Shown here: positions 50,514-59,797 of the stretch, piece after piece
Layout: every line of letters begins with the position of its first letter
Position numbering within the stretch: the first letter of the stretch is position 1
Assembly (NCBI RefSeq): GCF_017876395.1
Contig: NZ_JAGINX010000001.1
Location: 372,001-436,000, forward strand
DNA length: 64,000 nt
From: Nesterenkonia lacusekhoensis
Lineage (GTDB): Bacteria > Actinomycetota > Actinomycetes > Actinomycetales > Micrococcaceae
Direction of reading: 5' to 3'
The notes under the pieces: model-generated
The model's database searches: none
Seen by the model: only the letters and a program-made list of their open reading frames with translations
What the model was told of the DNA's origin: nothing
Translations under genes and position numbers: made by a program

Positions 50514-51044
50514 GTGGCTTCTGGTGGTGCGCGTAATAGGTCTGGTCCTGCTGCTGATCCGTCGTCGGGTCGCTCTGAGGGTAGGGGCTTGAGCTTTGAC
50601 AGGTTGCCTTCTGAGGGGCGCGTTGGTGCGCCTCCGACTGGTTGGCCGTTGTCTGATCCGCAGGTGTATATCGAGACGATGAGCAATGGGAAGCCTGTTA
50701 AGGAGCTTGATCCTGTTGCTTCGGAGGAGCGTAAAGAGGCGGAGTTGTCCCTGTGGGAGCAGGTTTGGACGTATCCGCAGGCGGTTGCGTGGGAGCGGGA
50801 GCCGTGGCGGTGGAACATCGTGGCGATGTGGTGTCGCACGTTCCTTACTGCGTCTGGTCCGGAGGCTAAGGCGGCGGATAAGACGGCCTTGCACCGGTTT
50901 GGTGATCAGTTGGGGTTGACTCCTGCTGGGTTGAAAGAGAATGGCTGGCAGATTGTGCGCGATGAGGTTTCGCCGCGCCGTGAGGATTCTGAGGAGGTGC
51001 CCACGGCTAAGCGTCAGCGACGACTTAGGGCGGTGGGCGATTGA
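50514..51044 (+). CDS. Terminase small subunit
   Basis: 176 residues. A polar start (ASGGARNRSGPAADPSSGRS), then ELDPVASEERKEAELSLWEQVW and a helical C-terminal part ending in a basic KRQRRLR. Identified mainly by position before the large subunit and by size. GTG start after AAAGGGTG. From here codon use becomes T-rich in the third position. Confidence 0.75.
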   Translation: MASGGARNRSGPAADPSSGRSEGRGLSFDRLPSEGRVGAPPTGWPLSDPQVYIETMSNGKPVKELDPVASEERKEAELSLWEQVWTYPQAVAWEREPWRWNIVAMWCRTFLTASGPEAKAADKTALHRFGDQLGLTPAGLKENGWQIVRDEVSPRREDSEEVPTAKRQRRLRAVGD

Positions 51045-52699
51045 ATCAGAACACTGATGTTGGGGTTGTGAACTTTCCGACTTTGGGCGATCTGTTGGAC
51101 GCCTGGTATGAACAGCATTGCACGATCCCGGATAGCTTGGGTCGCCGGATTAGGTTTCAGCAGTCGGATTGGCAGTTCTGGTGTACGGCGAATCATTACC
51201 GTGTCAAAGAGGACGCTGTGTGGAATCCTGATCAGCCGCTTCTGGCTCAGGCGTTCACTTATCGTCGGTCTTTGATTGTTGCGCCTCAGAAGACTGGTAA
51301 GGGTCCGTGGTCTGCTGCTATTACTGCGGGTGAGGCTGTTGGGCCGACGCTGTTTGCTGGGTGGGCTCGAGCTGGTGACGTGTACCGGTGCGAGGACAAC
51401 GGTTGCTCGTGTGGCTGGTATTTCGAGTATGAGCCTGGTGAGCCGATGGGCAGGCGTCGTCCTGGGCCGCTGATTCAGCTCCTAGCTTCGTCTGAAGGCC
51501 AGGCGGGGAACGTGTACGGGCCGTTGTCCACCATTGTGATGGATGGGCCGTTGTCGGATCTTATGGCGATCCGTGAGGGTTTTATCCGCGTACTAGATGG
51601 TGATGGCGGTCCTAAGTCGGACCGGATCGATGTTGTGTCGTCGTCTGCTAAGTCTCGTCTTGGTCAGCCGATTACTTTCGCGGTGCAGGATGAGGTTGGC
51701 CTGTATACGAAGCGGAACAAGCTGACTGAGGTTGCGAATACTCAGCGTCGTGGTCTTGCTGGTATGGGTGGCCGGTCGATTGCGACTACTAACGCGTGGG
51801 ACCCGTCGATGGAGTCTTATGCGCAGGAGACGTTTGAGTCTCCGGCGAAGGATATTTTCAAGTTTTACCGGACTCCGCCTGCTGATCTGAGCTATCACGT
51901 GAAGAGTGAGCGCCGGAAGATCCATAAGCATGTCTATGCGGGGTCTCCGTGGGTGAATCTGGGTGATATTGAGGCTGAGGCGGCTGAGATGATCCGGACT
52001 GATCCAACTGAGGCTGAGCGTTTCTTTGGGAATCGCGTGGTGTATGGGTCTGGTTCGTGGTTGCATGATTCTGATTTTGAGGGTTTGACGGTTGATCAGG
52101 ATTTGCCGCCGGACGGTACTGCGGTTGCTGGCGGTTTTGACGGCTCCATGAATGATGACTGGACGGCTATTAAGCTCGAGACGCGGGAAGGGCTGCTGTT
52201 CACTCCTCTGTATGGGCCTGATCAGCGCCCGGCGTACTGGAATCCGTCTGAGTGGAACGGTGAAATTCCGCGGGGCGAGGTAGAAGCGGCGTGGGAAGAG
52301 ATTTCCCGGCGCTATGAGCTTGTGCGCGTCTACTGCGATCCGGGTTTCCATGATGAGCGGTCTTGGGAGTCGGATATCGAGCAGTGGGACCAGGATTATG
52401 GGCCTGACGTGTTTGTTCCGTGGCCTACTAACCAGGTTATGCGCATGTTTGGCGCGTTGACTCGGTTCCATGCGGATATTCAGAAGCGTCAGATTGAGCT
52501 TGATGGGTGTTTGCCGACCCGGTTGCATCTGAAGAATTGCAAGAAGTTGGCTAAGCCTGGTGACCGGTACATTCTGGGGAAGCCTGCGAATAATCAGAAG
52601 ATTGATATTGCGGTGACTTCGGTGCTTGCTCATGAGGCTGCGGCTGATGCTCGTGCGGCTGGTTGGCCGGAGCCTAAACAAGAGTACGTGTTTTTCTGA
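51041..52699 (+). CDS. Terminase large subunit
   Basis: 552 residues. The ATPase and nuclease that fills the capsid with DNA. Walker A-like RRSLIVAPQKTGKGPW (about 78-92), Walker B-like ITFAVQDEVGLY (about 210), nuclease residues in AGGFDGSMNDDWTAIKL and VRVYCDPGFHDERSWE, and a late KIDIAVTSVLAHEAA. TTG start overlapping the small subunit gene by 4 bases. Confidence 0.93.
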   Translation: MNQNTDVGVVNFPTLGDLLDAWYEQHCTIPDSLGRRIRFQQSDWQFWCTANHYRVKEDAVWNPDQPLLAQAFTYRRSLIVAPQKTGKGPWSAAITAGEAVGPTLFAGWARAGDVYRCEDNGCSCGWYFEYEPGEPMGRRRPGPLIQLLASSEGQAGNVYGPLSTIVMDGPLSDLMAIREGFIRVLDGDGGPKSDRIDVVSSSAKSRLGQPITFAVQDEVGLYTKRNKLTEVANTQRRGLAGMGGRSIATTNAWDPSMESYAQETFESPAKDIFKFYRTPPADLSYHVKSERRKIHKHVYAGSPWVNLGDIEAEAAEMIRTDPTEAERFFGNRVVYGSGSWLHDSDFEGLTVDQDLPPDGTAVAGGFDGSMNDDWTAIKLETREGLLFTPLYGPDQRPAYWNPSEWNGEIPRGEVEAAWEEISRRYELVRVYCDPGFHDERSWESDIEQWDQDYGPDVFVPWPTNQVMRMFGALTRFHADIQKRQIELDGCLPTRLHLKNCKKLAKPGDRYILGKPANNQKIDIAVTSVLAHEAAADARAAGWPEPKQEYVFF

Positions 52700-52713
52700 T
52701 TGGAGGCGGTGTT

Positions 52714-54153
52714 GTGCTGTCGTTTGCTGGTGCCGCTGCTGAGGCTGACGAGCTTTATGAGAAGTTGCGTAAGCGCCGCCCTCTGATTGATCAGTATGAC
52801 CGGTATTACGAGGGTGAGCAGCCGCTTAAGTATGCTTCTAAGGAGTGGGCGAAGTTCCACCAGGAGCGTTATAAGGGGTTTGCTGACAACTGGTGCAGCG
52901 TTGTTATTGATGCGCTGAATGAGCGTTTGCAGGTTCGCGGCTTCCAGGTGGGCTCTGAGCTCACTACGGAGTCACGCACCTTGTGGGATGACTGGAAGCG
53001 TAATGAGATGGATGCGCAGTCGTCTCAGGGTTTCTTGCAGACTATTGGCTCGTCTCGGTCGTTTGTCCTGGTGTGGGGCGATGATGAGGGGCTTCCGGTT
53101 TATTCGTGGGAGCATCCGGGGCAGGCTTATGTTGAGTATGAGCCTGAGGTTACTCGGCGTCGTCGTTCGGCTATTAAGGCTTGGAAAGAGGATGACCGTG
53201 AGTGCGTGACGCTGTTTACGCGTGATTATGTGTATAAGCTCGAGCGGCCGTCTTCGGAGCCGCGTGGCCAGCGCGAAGGCTACTCAGGTGTTTCCGCTAT
53301 TGGCGGCTGGTCTGAGCGTTCTGATGCTGATTGGGTGATTCCTAACCCGATTGGTGAGGTTCCGATGGTGGAGGTTCCTAAGCGTCCTCGCCTGAATCGT
53401 GGGCCTATCTCGGATATTTCGGGGACTATGGCCATGCAGGACGCTACTAACCTGCTTTGGGCTTACCTGTTCTCTGCCGCGGATCATGCGTCGATGCCTG
53501 CTCGTGTGGTGATGGGCCAGGAACCGCCGAAGATGCCTATCTTCGATAATTCTGGTAAGCAGATTGGTGAGCGTGCTGTTGATAATGATGATCTTCAGCA
53601 GAAGCGTCTTCTATGGCTGACTGGCAAGGATGCGTCGATTGGTCAGTGGGATTCCGCGAAGCTGGACGTGTTCACTGACATTATCAATGAGAACATTAAC
53701 CACATTGCGGCGCAGACCAGGACGCCTGCCCATTACTTCATTGCGAATAAGGGCATGAGTAACATTAACGGTGAGACTCTGAAGGCTACTGAGACGCCTC
53801 TTGTGAAGAAGGGTGATGAGTTTCAGCTGTATTCGTCGCCTGCTCTTGCTGAGGTTTTCCGTCTGGGCTCTAAGGTTCGCGGCTGGGATGGTTTTGCCGA
53901 CAAGATTTCTTCTGATTCGATCATTTGGGCGGATAAAGAGATCAGGTCTGAGTCTCAGCGGGCTGATTCTTTGATCAAGAAGAAACAGATGGGCTATCCG
54001 ATGAAGTGGCTGCTCTTGCAGGATGGCAATACTCCTGAAGAGGCTGAAGAGATTATGAACATGATCAAGGACGAGCAGGCATCTGATCCGCTGTTTGCTG
54101 CTACTGAGGCTGTGCGCCAGGGGGTTCCTGATGAGTCTGGCGGGGTTAGCTGA
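52714..54153 (+). CDS. Portal protein (SPP1 gp6-like)
   Basis: 479 residues, usual length. Forms the ring through which DNA enters and leaves the head. Seen: LYEKLRKRRPLIDQYDRYYEGEQPL, NWCSVVIDALNERLQVRGF, and INHIAAQTRTPAHYFIANKGMSNINGE, typical of SPP1-type portals. GTG start. Confidence 0.92.
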   Translation: MLSFAGAAAEADELYEKLRKRRPLIDQYDRYYEGEQPLKYASKEWAKFHQERYKGFADNWCSVVIDALNERLQVRGFQVGSELTTESRTLWDDWKRNEMDAQSSQGFLQTIGSSRSFVLVWGDDEGLPVYSWEHPGQAYVEYEPEVTRRRRSAIKAWKEDDRECVTLFTRDYVYKLERPSSEPRGQREGYSGVSAIGGWSERSDADWVIPNPIGEVPMVEVPKRPRLNRGPISDISGTMAMQDATNLLWAYLFSAADHASMPARVVMGQEPPKMPIFDNSGKQIGERAVDNDDLQQKRLLWLTGKDASIGQWDSAKLDVFTDIINENINHIAAQTRTPAHYFIANKGMSNINGETLKATETPLVKKGDEFQLYSSPALAEVFRLGSKVRGWDGFADKISSDSIIWADKEIRSESQRADSLIKKKQMGYPMKWLLLQDGNTPEEAEEIMNMIKDEQASDPLFAATEAVRQGVPDESGGVS

Positions 54154-55240
54154 TCAGCATTTCAACGCGCGCCGGTTGTTGACTGCTACTACTGGTGCCC
54201 GGTTGTCTCGGTTGTGGTCTCGCAGTGTTGATCCGGATGACATTTTCCGGTCTTGGCGTGCGACGATCCCTGAGGCTGTTGAGGTTGTTGCTGAGGGCCA
54301 GGAGCGCGCGGCGTCGGATGGCCAGAACTACATGGATGCGGCGCTTATGCAAGCTGGCATGGGTCCGGCTGGCGTGGCGGTGAATCCGGTTGGGTTTTCT
54401 GGGTTCACGTATCCGACTCGCAACGCTCCTCCGCGCCCGCTTGAGGAGTCGTTAGAATTTCCGGCTTTCACGGCTCTTGACGGTCGGCGGCGTGGTGCGT
54501 CGTCGTCTCGGTCGATGGCTTCGGGTCTTGATTCTTTGGTGACTATTGGTGGGTCGTCTGTTGCTGATGCTGGGCGTGCGGCTGATGGTGCTATCGCGGC
54601 TGCGGATCAGCGCATTACGGGCTATGTGCGGCAGGTGGAGGCTAACGCGTGCTCCAGGTGCATAATCCTTGCTGGTCGCCGTTATCGGAGTTCTGAGGGC
54701 TTTTCTCGGCACCCTAATTGCTTGTGTGAGCATGTGCCGATTATTTCGGGGCAGGGTTCGCCGCCGATCCAGGATAGCTATGAGCTTTTCAATGACCTGT
54801 CTGAGGCGGATCAAGACCGGATCTTCACGAAGGATGGCGCTCAGGCGATCCGTGATGGTGCGGATATTTACCAGGTGGTGAATGCGCGCCGGGGCATGTC
54901 CACGACGGCTGGCGGATCGCTGATCACAGAGTCTGGCGCTGGGCACCGGCGCGGCAGGGCTCGAGGCTACGCGCAGCGGCAGATGGACCGTCATGGCATT
55001 TCTGGTCCTCGCATGATGCCGGAAGAGATCTACAAGCGCGCTAACGGTAATCAGCGTCTGATTCGTGAGCAGCTTGAGCGGTACGGGTACATAGTTCCTG
55101 ATGCGCGCCGGTCTGGGGTTGAGGGCGACCCGGACCCGCAGTATCGCCGCGATTCGGACGGCGGGATCAACCCGCAATTGTCGGGCTGGTATGGGGCTGC
55201 CGCCTCCCGCCCGTCTTATGGAATGAATGACTACTTATAG
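54131..55240 (+). CDS. MuF-like minor head protein
   Basis: 369 residues. A helical N-terminal part typical of head morphogenesis proteins, and a MuF cluster CSRCIILAGRRYRSSEGFSRHPNCLCEH with Cys/His ligands at about 175-205. The long C-terminal part (GISGPRMMPEEIYKRANGNQ) has no recognised toxin domain. The ATG at 54131 overlaps the portal gene by 23 bases. Confidence 0.88.
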   Translation: MSLAGLADQHFNARRLLTATTGARLSRLWSRSVDPDDIFRSWRATIPEAVEVVAEGQERAASDGQNYMDAALMQAGMGPAGVAVNPVGFSGFTYPTRNAPPRPLEESLEFPAFTALDGRRRGASSSRSMASGLDSLVTIGGSSVADAGRAADGAIAAADQRITGYVRQVEANACSRCIILAGRRYRSSEGFSRHPNCLCEHVPIISGQGSPPIQDSYELFNDLSEADQDRIFTKDGAQAIRDGADIYQVVNARRGMSTTAGGSLITESGAGHRRGRARGYAQRQMDRHGISGPRMMPEEIYKRANGNQRLIREQLERYGYIVPDARRSGVEGDPDPQYRRDSDGGINPQLSGWYGAAASRPSYGMNDYL

Positions 55241-55259
55241 TCCCGAAAGGGGAACGAAA

Positions 55260-55907
55260 ATGCCTGAAGAGAATAGTGTGCCCGTTGAGCAGGAGAACGC
55301 CGAAGTTGGAGGAGCGCTGGCATCTCCAGGCGGCGAACGCTCGCCCGCGGAAGGCGGCACTGAGCAGGAACAGTCTGAGCCTGATTTCCGTGAGAAGTAT
55401 GAGGCTCAGCGGAAGGTGAACCGCGATCTTGAGAAGAAACTCAAGGGCGAGGCGGGCACACTGAAGCAGGAGAATGAGGAGCTTCGGGCGAAGCTGGAGG
55501 GCCGTGAGGAAGAGTTTAAGCAGACTCAGGCTCAGCGTGAAGCTGAGGCGGCGGCTCTCGAGAAGGCTAACAAACGCATCCTTGATGCTGAGGTTCGTGC
55601 GGCGGCTAAGGGTGAGCTGAATGATCCCGGTGACGCGCTCCTCTATATTGATTTGTCTTCCTTTGAGGTCGGGGAGGACGGTGCCGTTGATTCTGAGGCA
55701 ATCGCGGCGGCTATTAGCGACCTTACAGAGCAGAAGCCCTACCTAGCCGCGCAAGGTGGCAAGAAATTTCAGGGCGGCGCTGACGGTGGCCCACGTGGTG
55801 AGTCTCGTCCGGCGCAGCTTCACCAGTCGGATTTGGCTGGAATGTCATCTACAGAAATTAATCGTGCGCGCGCTGAGGGTCGGCTTGATGACCTCCTCGG
55901 CCGCTAA
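55260..55907 (+). CDS. Capsid scaffolding protein
   Basis: 215 residues, acidic and strongly coiled-coil (KYEAQRKVNRDLEKKLKGE, LKQENEELRAKLEGREEEF), with a basic, helical end (SSTEINRARAEGRLDDLLGR) that would bind the capsid. Directly before the major capsid gene. AAAGGGGAACG precedes the ATG at 55260. Confidence 0.9.
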   Translation: MPEENSVPVEQENAEVGGALASPGGERSPAEGGTEQEQSEPDFREKYEAQRKVNRDLEKKLKGEAGTLKQENEELRAKLEGREEEFKQTQAQREAEAAALEKANKRILDAEVRAAAKGELNDPGDALLYIDLSSFEVGEDGAVDSEAIAAAISDLTEQKPYLAAQGGKKFQGGADGGPRGESRPAQLHQSDLAGMSSTEINRARAEGRLDDLLGR

Positions 55908-55922
55908 CTCTTAGGAGGTCTC

Positions 55923-56795
55923 ATGTCTGTTGAGAACTTTGTCCCTGAAATTTGGAGCGCTGCACTTCTTCAGTCGCTGCGTGATCGTCTTGTGTATGGT
56001 CAGGATGGTGTGATCAATCGCCAGTATGAGGGCGAGATTGCTAACGCTGGTGACACTGTGCACATTACTCAGTTCGCTGACCCTGATGTTCGTTCTTACA
56101 CGAAGAACGGTTCTATTGATTGGGATCTGCTGGAGTCTTCTCAGCAGACTATGGTTGTGGACCAGGCGAACTACTTTGCTTTCAGCGTTGATGACATTGA
56201 TCGTCGCCAGGCGCTGAGCGGGTTCGTCGAGGAGTCCACTACTGGCGCGTCTTACAACCTGGCTGCTGAGGCTGACGCTTACCTCGCTGGCCTGATGTCT
56301 GACGCTATCACTGGTGACAATGAGCTGCCTGATGACGGTGTTCTGACTGCTGCTGACGCGTATGCGTACCTGGTGCGGCTGCGCACTCGTCTGACTCGCT
56401 CTAACGCTCCGGATGAGGGCCGTTGGGTGATCGTGCCGCCGGAGTTCTACGCGCTGCTGCTTCAGGATGACCGTTTCATTCGTGCGGATGCTGCTGGCAC
56501 TACTGAGGGTCTGCGTAATGGTTCTGTGGGTCGCGCTGCTGGCTTCGACGTGATCGAAGCTAACCGGGTGCCTGAAGTTGATGGCGGCTACCGGGTCATC
56601 GCTGGTCACGGTATCGCTACTACCTTCGCTGAGCAGATCACTCAGACCGAGGCTATGCGGCTTCAGAACACTTTCGCTGATGGTGTTCGCGGCCTTCACT
56701 TGTATGGCGCGAAGGTTATTCGTGGGGACAAGCTTGCTGGCGGCACTGTGCAGGTTGATCCGGATGGTGATGAAGGCGGCGCTGAGGGAAACTGA
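55923..56795 (+). CDS. Major capsid protein (with predicted -1 frameshift extension to 56857)
   Basis: 290 residues. MSVENFVPEIWSAALLQSLR, YTKNGSIDWDLLESSQQTMVVDQANYFAF and TEGLRNGSVGRAAGFDVIEANRVP match the P22/HK97-fold capsid group. GGAGG precedes the ATG. The last codons GAG GGA AAC TGA contain the slippery heptamer G GGA AAC; a -1 shift would read through to 56857 and add 21 residues beginning LTYPDSEVYPG, giving a minor product of about 311 residues. The tail-tube gene ends the same way. Confidence 0.93.
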   Translation: MSVENFVPEIWSAALLQSLRDRLVYGQDGVINRQYEGEIANAGDTVHITQFADPDVRSYTKNGSIDWDLLESSQQTMVVDQANYFAFSVDDIDRRQALSGFVEESTTGASYNLAAEADAYLAGLMSDAITGDNELPDDGVLTAADAYAYLVRLRTRLTRSNAPDEGRWVIVPPEFYALLLQDDRFIRADAAGTTEGLRNGSVGRAAGFDVIEANRVPEVDGGYRVIAGHGIATTFAEQITQTEAMRLQNTFADGVRGLHLYGAKVIRGDKLAGGTVQVDPDGDEGGAEGN

Positions 56796-56831
56796 CCTAC
56801 CCCGACTCTGAGGTTTACCCAGGAGCCGGGG
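56784..56831 (+). promoter_or_regulatory. Predicted -1 ribosomal frameshift site, capsid gene
   Basis: Slippery GGGAAAC (56786-56792) in the frame G GGA AAC, stop TGA next, 7-base spacer, then stem CCCCGACTC (56800-56808) with GAGCCGGGG (56823-56831), one mismatch. Bases 56784-56823 are identical to 59751-59790. The hairpin is followed by TTTT and could also slow transcription. Confidence 0.8.
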
Positions 56832-56863
56832 TTTTCCCCGCTATTGAGAGTGAGTGATTTTTG

Positions 56864-57133
56864 ATGGCTTATGTGCCTTATACATGGGCGGATGGTGAAG
56901 AGGGTGGCACTCCGATTACTGCGGAGCGTCTGAACAGCCTTGAGCAGGGTATCGCTGAGGTTGAGCTGCTTGAAGGCCCTGAGGGTCCGGAGGGTCCGCA
57001 GGGACCGCAGGGCGAGGCCGGACCGGCGGGCTCTGACGGCTCTGACGGGTCTGACGGTTTCCCTACCGAAGCCCAGTGGGATGACCTGGTTGCTCGTGTG
57101 GCGGCTCTCGAGTCCGCTGATGCTGAGGGCTAA
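56864..57133 (+). CDS. Collagen-like head-fibre or decoration protein
   Basis: 89 residues. VPYTWADGEEGGTPITAERLNSLEQGIAEVE is the N-terminal attachment segment common in phage fibre proteins. It is followed by G-x-y triplets (GPEGPEGPQGPQGEAGPAG and GSDGSDGSDG) that can form a collagen-like triple helix, then a short helix. Position right after the capsid suggests a head fibre. Confidence 0.75.
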   Translation: MAYVPYTWADGEEGGTPITAERLNSLEQGIAEVELLEGPEGPEGPQGPQGEAGPAGSDGSDGSDGFPTEAQWDDLVARVAALESADAEG

Positions 57134-57163
57134 TCGTTTCGTGTGATGTGAGAGGGGGCCACC

Positions 57164-57766
57164 GTGGCTGATGATGTGTTGCCGCCGTTGGTCACGGTGG
57201 CCGACCTTGTTGCATTCAACGTCGATGTTGAGGATGAGGAGCTTGCTAAGCAGGTAGCTAAGTCTGTTTCGGCGGGTATTCGTGCTGCTGCTGGCGTGCC
57301 GATTAGTCGGACTACTAGCACGGTCGAATTGTACGGGGTGCGTACGGCGTTCTTACCGTTGCCTGGTGGGCCTGTTGTGAGTGTCGAGAAGGTGCTTGTA
57401 AATGCCCAGCCGATTGAGGATTTCAAGATTCGTGACGGGATGCTTTGGCGTCGTTACGGGTGGGGCGATATTGAGGATGACGTTACGGTCACGTTCTCGC
57501 ATGGGTGGGACCCGGTGCCGCCTGATGTGGTCAAACTGGGCGTGAACCTGGTGGCGGCTGGCCTGAATGAGGCCACCAGCGAGGGTGGTCTTGCTTCCCG
57601 GCGTGGTCTTGTGTCGCGTCAGGAATCCATTGATGACTACAGCCTCCAAGAGTCTTATGTCCGTGGCGAGGACGAGGTTATCGACCTGACCGAGATTCCG
57701 GACCGTACCCGCGAGTGGTTGCGGAACCGGTTCGGCAATCAGGCATATGTGACGGGGAGCTACTGA
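57164..57766 (+). CDS. Head-tail adaptor protein
   Basis: 200 residues of the gp6/gp15-type adaptor: LVTVADLVAFNVDVEDEELAKQVAKSVSAGIRAAAG, GGPVVSVEKVLVN, YGWGDIEDDVTVTFSHGW. GTG start. First of the connector genes, overlapping the next by 1 base. Confidence 0.82.
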   Translation: MADDVLPPLVTVADLVAFNVDVEDEELAKQVAKSVSAGIRAAAGVPISRTTSTVELYGVRTAFLPLPGGPVVSVEKVLVNAQPIEDFKIRDGMLWRRYGWGDIEDDVTVTFSHGWDPVPPDVVKLGVNLVAAGLNEATSEGGLASRRGLVSRQESIDDYSLQESYVRGEDEVIDLTEIPDRTREWLRNRFGNQAYVTGSY

Positions 57767-58161
57767 TGCCTACTCGTGCTCTTTTGGCTCGTGGCCGGGA
57801 GGCCGCTGAGCGGCTGATGACTGACACTGTGCGTGTTGAGCGGCGAACCGGTGGGACGACGCTGGATCCGGAGACGGGCCGTGATGTGCCGGTCTTCGAG
57901 ACGGTGTATGCGGGGCGCGGGAAGCTGTCGTCTACTCCGTCTACTGGTGAGACGTATGAGTCTGGTGAGCATTCCTACCTGGTGGAGTCTCCGCGGCTGC
58001 ATCTGCCTATTGATGTGTCTGTGCGGCCGGGGGATGAGGCCGTGGTGACGGCTACTGAGACTGAGAACGCGTCTGTTGGTGCGCGTATGCGGCTCAGGGA
58101 TTTGAACCGTGGCACTCACCGGACGGCACAGCGCTGGAACGTGGAGGTGATCACGGGATGA
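57766..58161 (+). CDS. Head-tail joining (stopper) protein
   Basis: 131 residues, small beta barrel: MTDTVRVERRTGGTTLDPETGRD, VYAGRGKLSS, LPIDVSVRPGDEAVVTA. Position after the adaptor and size fit a stopper. The ATG at 57766 overlaps the adaptor stop. Confidence 0.75.
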   Translation: MPTRALLARGREAAERLMTDTVRVERRTGGTTLDPETGRDVPVFETVYAGRGKLSSTPSTGETYESGEHSYLVESPRLHLPIDVSVRPGDEAVVTATETENASVGARMRLRDLNRGTHRTAQRWNVEVITG

Positions 58162-58550
58162 GCGCGAACATTCAGGGGCTGGGTGATCTGGATGCGCTGG
58201 TGCGCGATCTTGGTGTAGCCCCTAACAAGGCGCACAGGGCTATCCGCAGGGTGATGAAGCGCGGTGGCCAGGAGATGAAAAAGAAGATGCAGGCGGATTT
58301 CCGGGGGTCCAGGTCTTTCCGTCATGTTGGCCGGTCGGTGACGTATGACGTTGTTGAGCGGCGAGGCGCTACCACCGTTGAGATTGGTACTGATGCGGCC
58401 CGGTCGTCGTCTGCTCCGCTTTCTGGCATCGCCTACTTCGGTGGCGCAAGAGGAGGCGGCGGGACCGTGCAGGAGCCGGACTACATTCTCGAGGCCGAGG
58501 CCGATAACGCGGTGGACTGGATCGAGAAAGAACTTAGGGGGCTGCTGTGA
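58158..58550 (+). CDS. Tail completion protein (HK97 gp10-like)
   Basis: 130 residues: LGDLDALVRDLGVAPNKAHRAIRRVMKRGGQEMKK and IAYFGGARGGGGTVQEPDYILEAEADN, typical of HK97 gp10-like proteins. ATGA overlap with the stopper gene and GTGA overlap with the next. Confidence 0.82.
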   Translation: MSANIQGLGDLDALVRDLGVAPNKAHRAIRRVMKRGGQEMKKKMQADFRGSRSFRHVGRSVTYDVVERRGATTVEIGTDAARSSSAPLSGIAYFGGARGGGGTVQEPDYILEAEADNAVDWIEKELRGLL

Positions 58551-58996
58551 GTGTCCCTAACCCGCTCGAGGCTATCGCGGCGCTGATCAGTGACCCGGCC
58601 GTGAACGTTGCTCAGGGCAGCGCGCCACTGTCGATGCCGCCTGCGCTGTCTGACTTCCCTTACGTGGTGATCTGGTCGGATCTGCCTACCCGGTTCAGTG
58701 GTGGCGGGTTCGATGAGCCGTCGTTGTCGGATCGGCCTGACGCTTTCTCAGCGACTGTGCGGCTGACGTACGCGGCGACCTCTGCGGCGTCGCTGTTCTG
58801 GCTGGTGAACCGTGTCCGTCCCTCACTGGAAGACGCAGAGCTGGTCATCGATGGTTATCAGATTGGGCGGCTTCGTCCGCGCTCCCTCTTCCCGTCTGAG
58901 ATTGATCGGACGATCACACTCGAGGGAGGTATCTCCCCGGTGTATGCGGTGGATGAGGTCGAGCTGGTCGGTACAAGGGCGAAGGAGGCTTCCTGA
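58547..58996 (+). CDS. Tail terminator protein
   Basis: 149 residues: VPNPLEAIAALISDPAVNVAQGS, PYVVIWSDLPTRFSG, FWLVNRVRPSLED and RSLFPSEIDRTITLEGG. Fold and position match phage tail terminators that cap the finished tail. GTG start. Confidence 0.78.
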   Translation: MSVPNPLEAIAALISDPAVNVAQGSAPLSMPPALSDFPYVVIWSDLPTRFSGGGFDEPSLSDRPDAFSATVRLTYAATSAASLFWLVNRVRPSLEDAELVIDGYQIGRLRPRSLFPSEIDRTITLEGGISPVYAVDEVELVGTRAKEAS

Positions 58997-59202
58997 TGGT
59001 GAGTAAAAAGAATGACGGCAAGGTTCGTGCCGTCGATAAGAACGGGCGCAAGGTCTGGGTTCCAGCCGCGTGGCTGGACGTGAAGAAATTTGGTTTCCGG
59101 GTTCCTCCGAGTCAGCGCAAGGCTAAGCGGAATAAGCCCACCACACATACTACTGCGCTTGTCGTTACTGACAGCGCTACTGACTCTAAGGAGGATTCAT
59201 GA
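58996..59202 (+). CDS. Small basic phage protein, 68 aa
   Basis: KKNDGKVRAVDKNGRKVWVPAAWLD, then a basic stretch (SQRKAKRNK) and a Thr/Ser tail. Small proteins of this type often sit before the tail-tube gene. Function unknown. ATGA overlap with the tail-tube gene. Confidence 0.6.
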   Translation: MVSKKNDGKVRAVDKNGRKVWVPAAWLDVKKFGFRVPPSQRKAKRNKPTTHTTALVVTDSATDSKEDS

Positions 59203-59762
59203 GCCGTCGTGTTCTGGCTATGGGAAAGATCAAGTTCGCGGTGCTGACTACTGCGCCGGCTAACCCGGAAGCACCTACTGCGACTGAGCTGAATGAGGGC
59301 ATTGATGCGTCGTGCCTGATTCGTACCGCTGATTTCAATTTCTCGGCGCAGGCGTCCACTACTCAGGACGTTACTCTGCTGTGTCAGAAGAATCAGGCTA
59401 ACGCGCCTACTCAGAAGCAGCACCAGTCGGAGTTCACTTATGACCTGTACTTCGATGAGGACGGGCGCAGCGTTCCTCCTGCTGGCGAGATTTCGGCTGA
59501 GGATCAGCATGCTCTTCATGCGGCTCTTCGTGAGTACAACGAGGAAATTTACGTGTATGCGCGTGAGACTTCCAAGGACTCCGCTGAGCTTTGGGAGGCT
59601 GGCGATGAGATTTACATGGGCGGGTCGTTCCTGACCGATGTGCCTCAGCGCCAGAACGGTGATGACTTCATTAAGCGTCACGCTGTTCTTCTGCCTCAGA
59701 TTGTTCACGACAATATTGAGGTTGCGGAAGATTCTGATGGCGGCGGTGAAGAGGGAAACTGA
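59199..59762 (+). CDS. Major tail (tube) protein (with predicted -1 extension to 59824)
   Basis: 187 residues: KIKFAVLTTAPANPEAPTATELNEGIDASCLI, NQANAPTQKQHQSEFTYDLYFDEDG, LREYNEEIYVYARET. GGAGGA precedes the ATG. The last codons GAG GGA AAC TGA hold the same slippery heptamer as the capsid gene. A -1 shift would add 21 residues beginning LTYPDSEVYPG and end at 59824, giving about 208 residues. Confidence 0.9.
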   Translation: MSRRVLAMGKIKFAVLTTAPANPEAPTATELNEGIDASCLIRTADFNFSAQASTTQDVTLLCQKNQANAPTQKQHQSEFTYDLYFDEDGRSVPPAGEISAEDQHALHAALREYNEEIYVYARETSKDSAELWEAGDEIYMGGSFLTDVPQRQNGDDFIKRHAVLLPQIVHDNIEVAEDSDGGGEEGN

Positions 59763-59797
59763 CCTACCCCGACTCTGAGGTTTACCCAGGGTCGGGG
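59751..59797 (+). promoter_or_regulatory. Predicted -1 ribosomal frameshift site, tail-tube gene
   Basis: Slippery GGGAAAC (59753-59759) in frame G GGA AAC, stop TGA next, 7-base spacer, stem CCCCGAC (59767-59773) with GTCGGGG (59791-59797). Compared with the capsid copy the 3' arm has changed while pairing is kept. Confidence 0.8.

Noticed and set aside
54131-55240. MuF protein as a polymorphic toxin carrier
   Set aside because: The C-terminal part is short and has no recognisable toxin domain, and no immunity gene follows.
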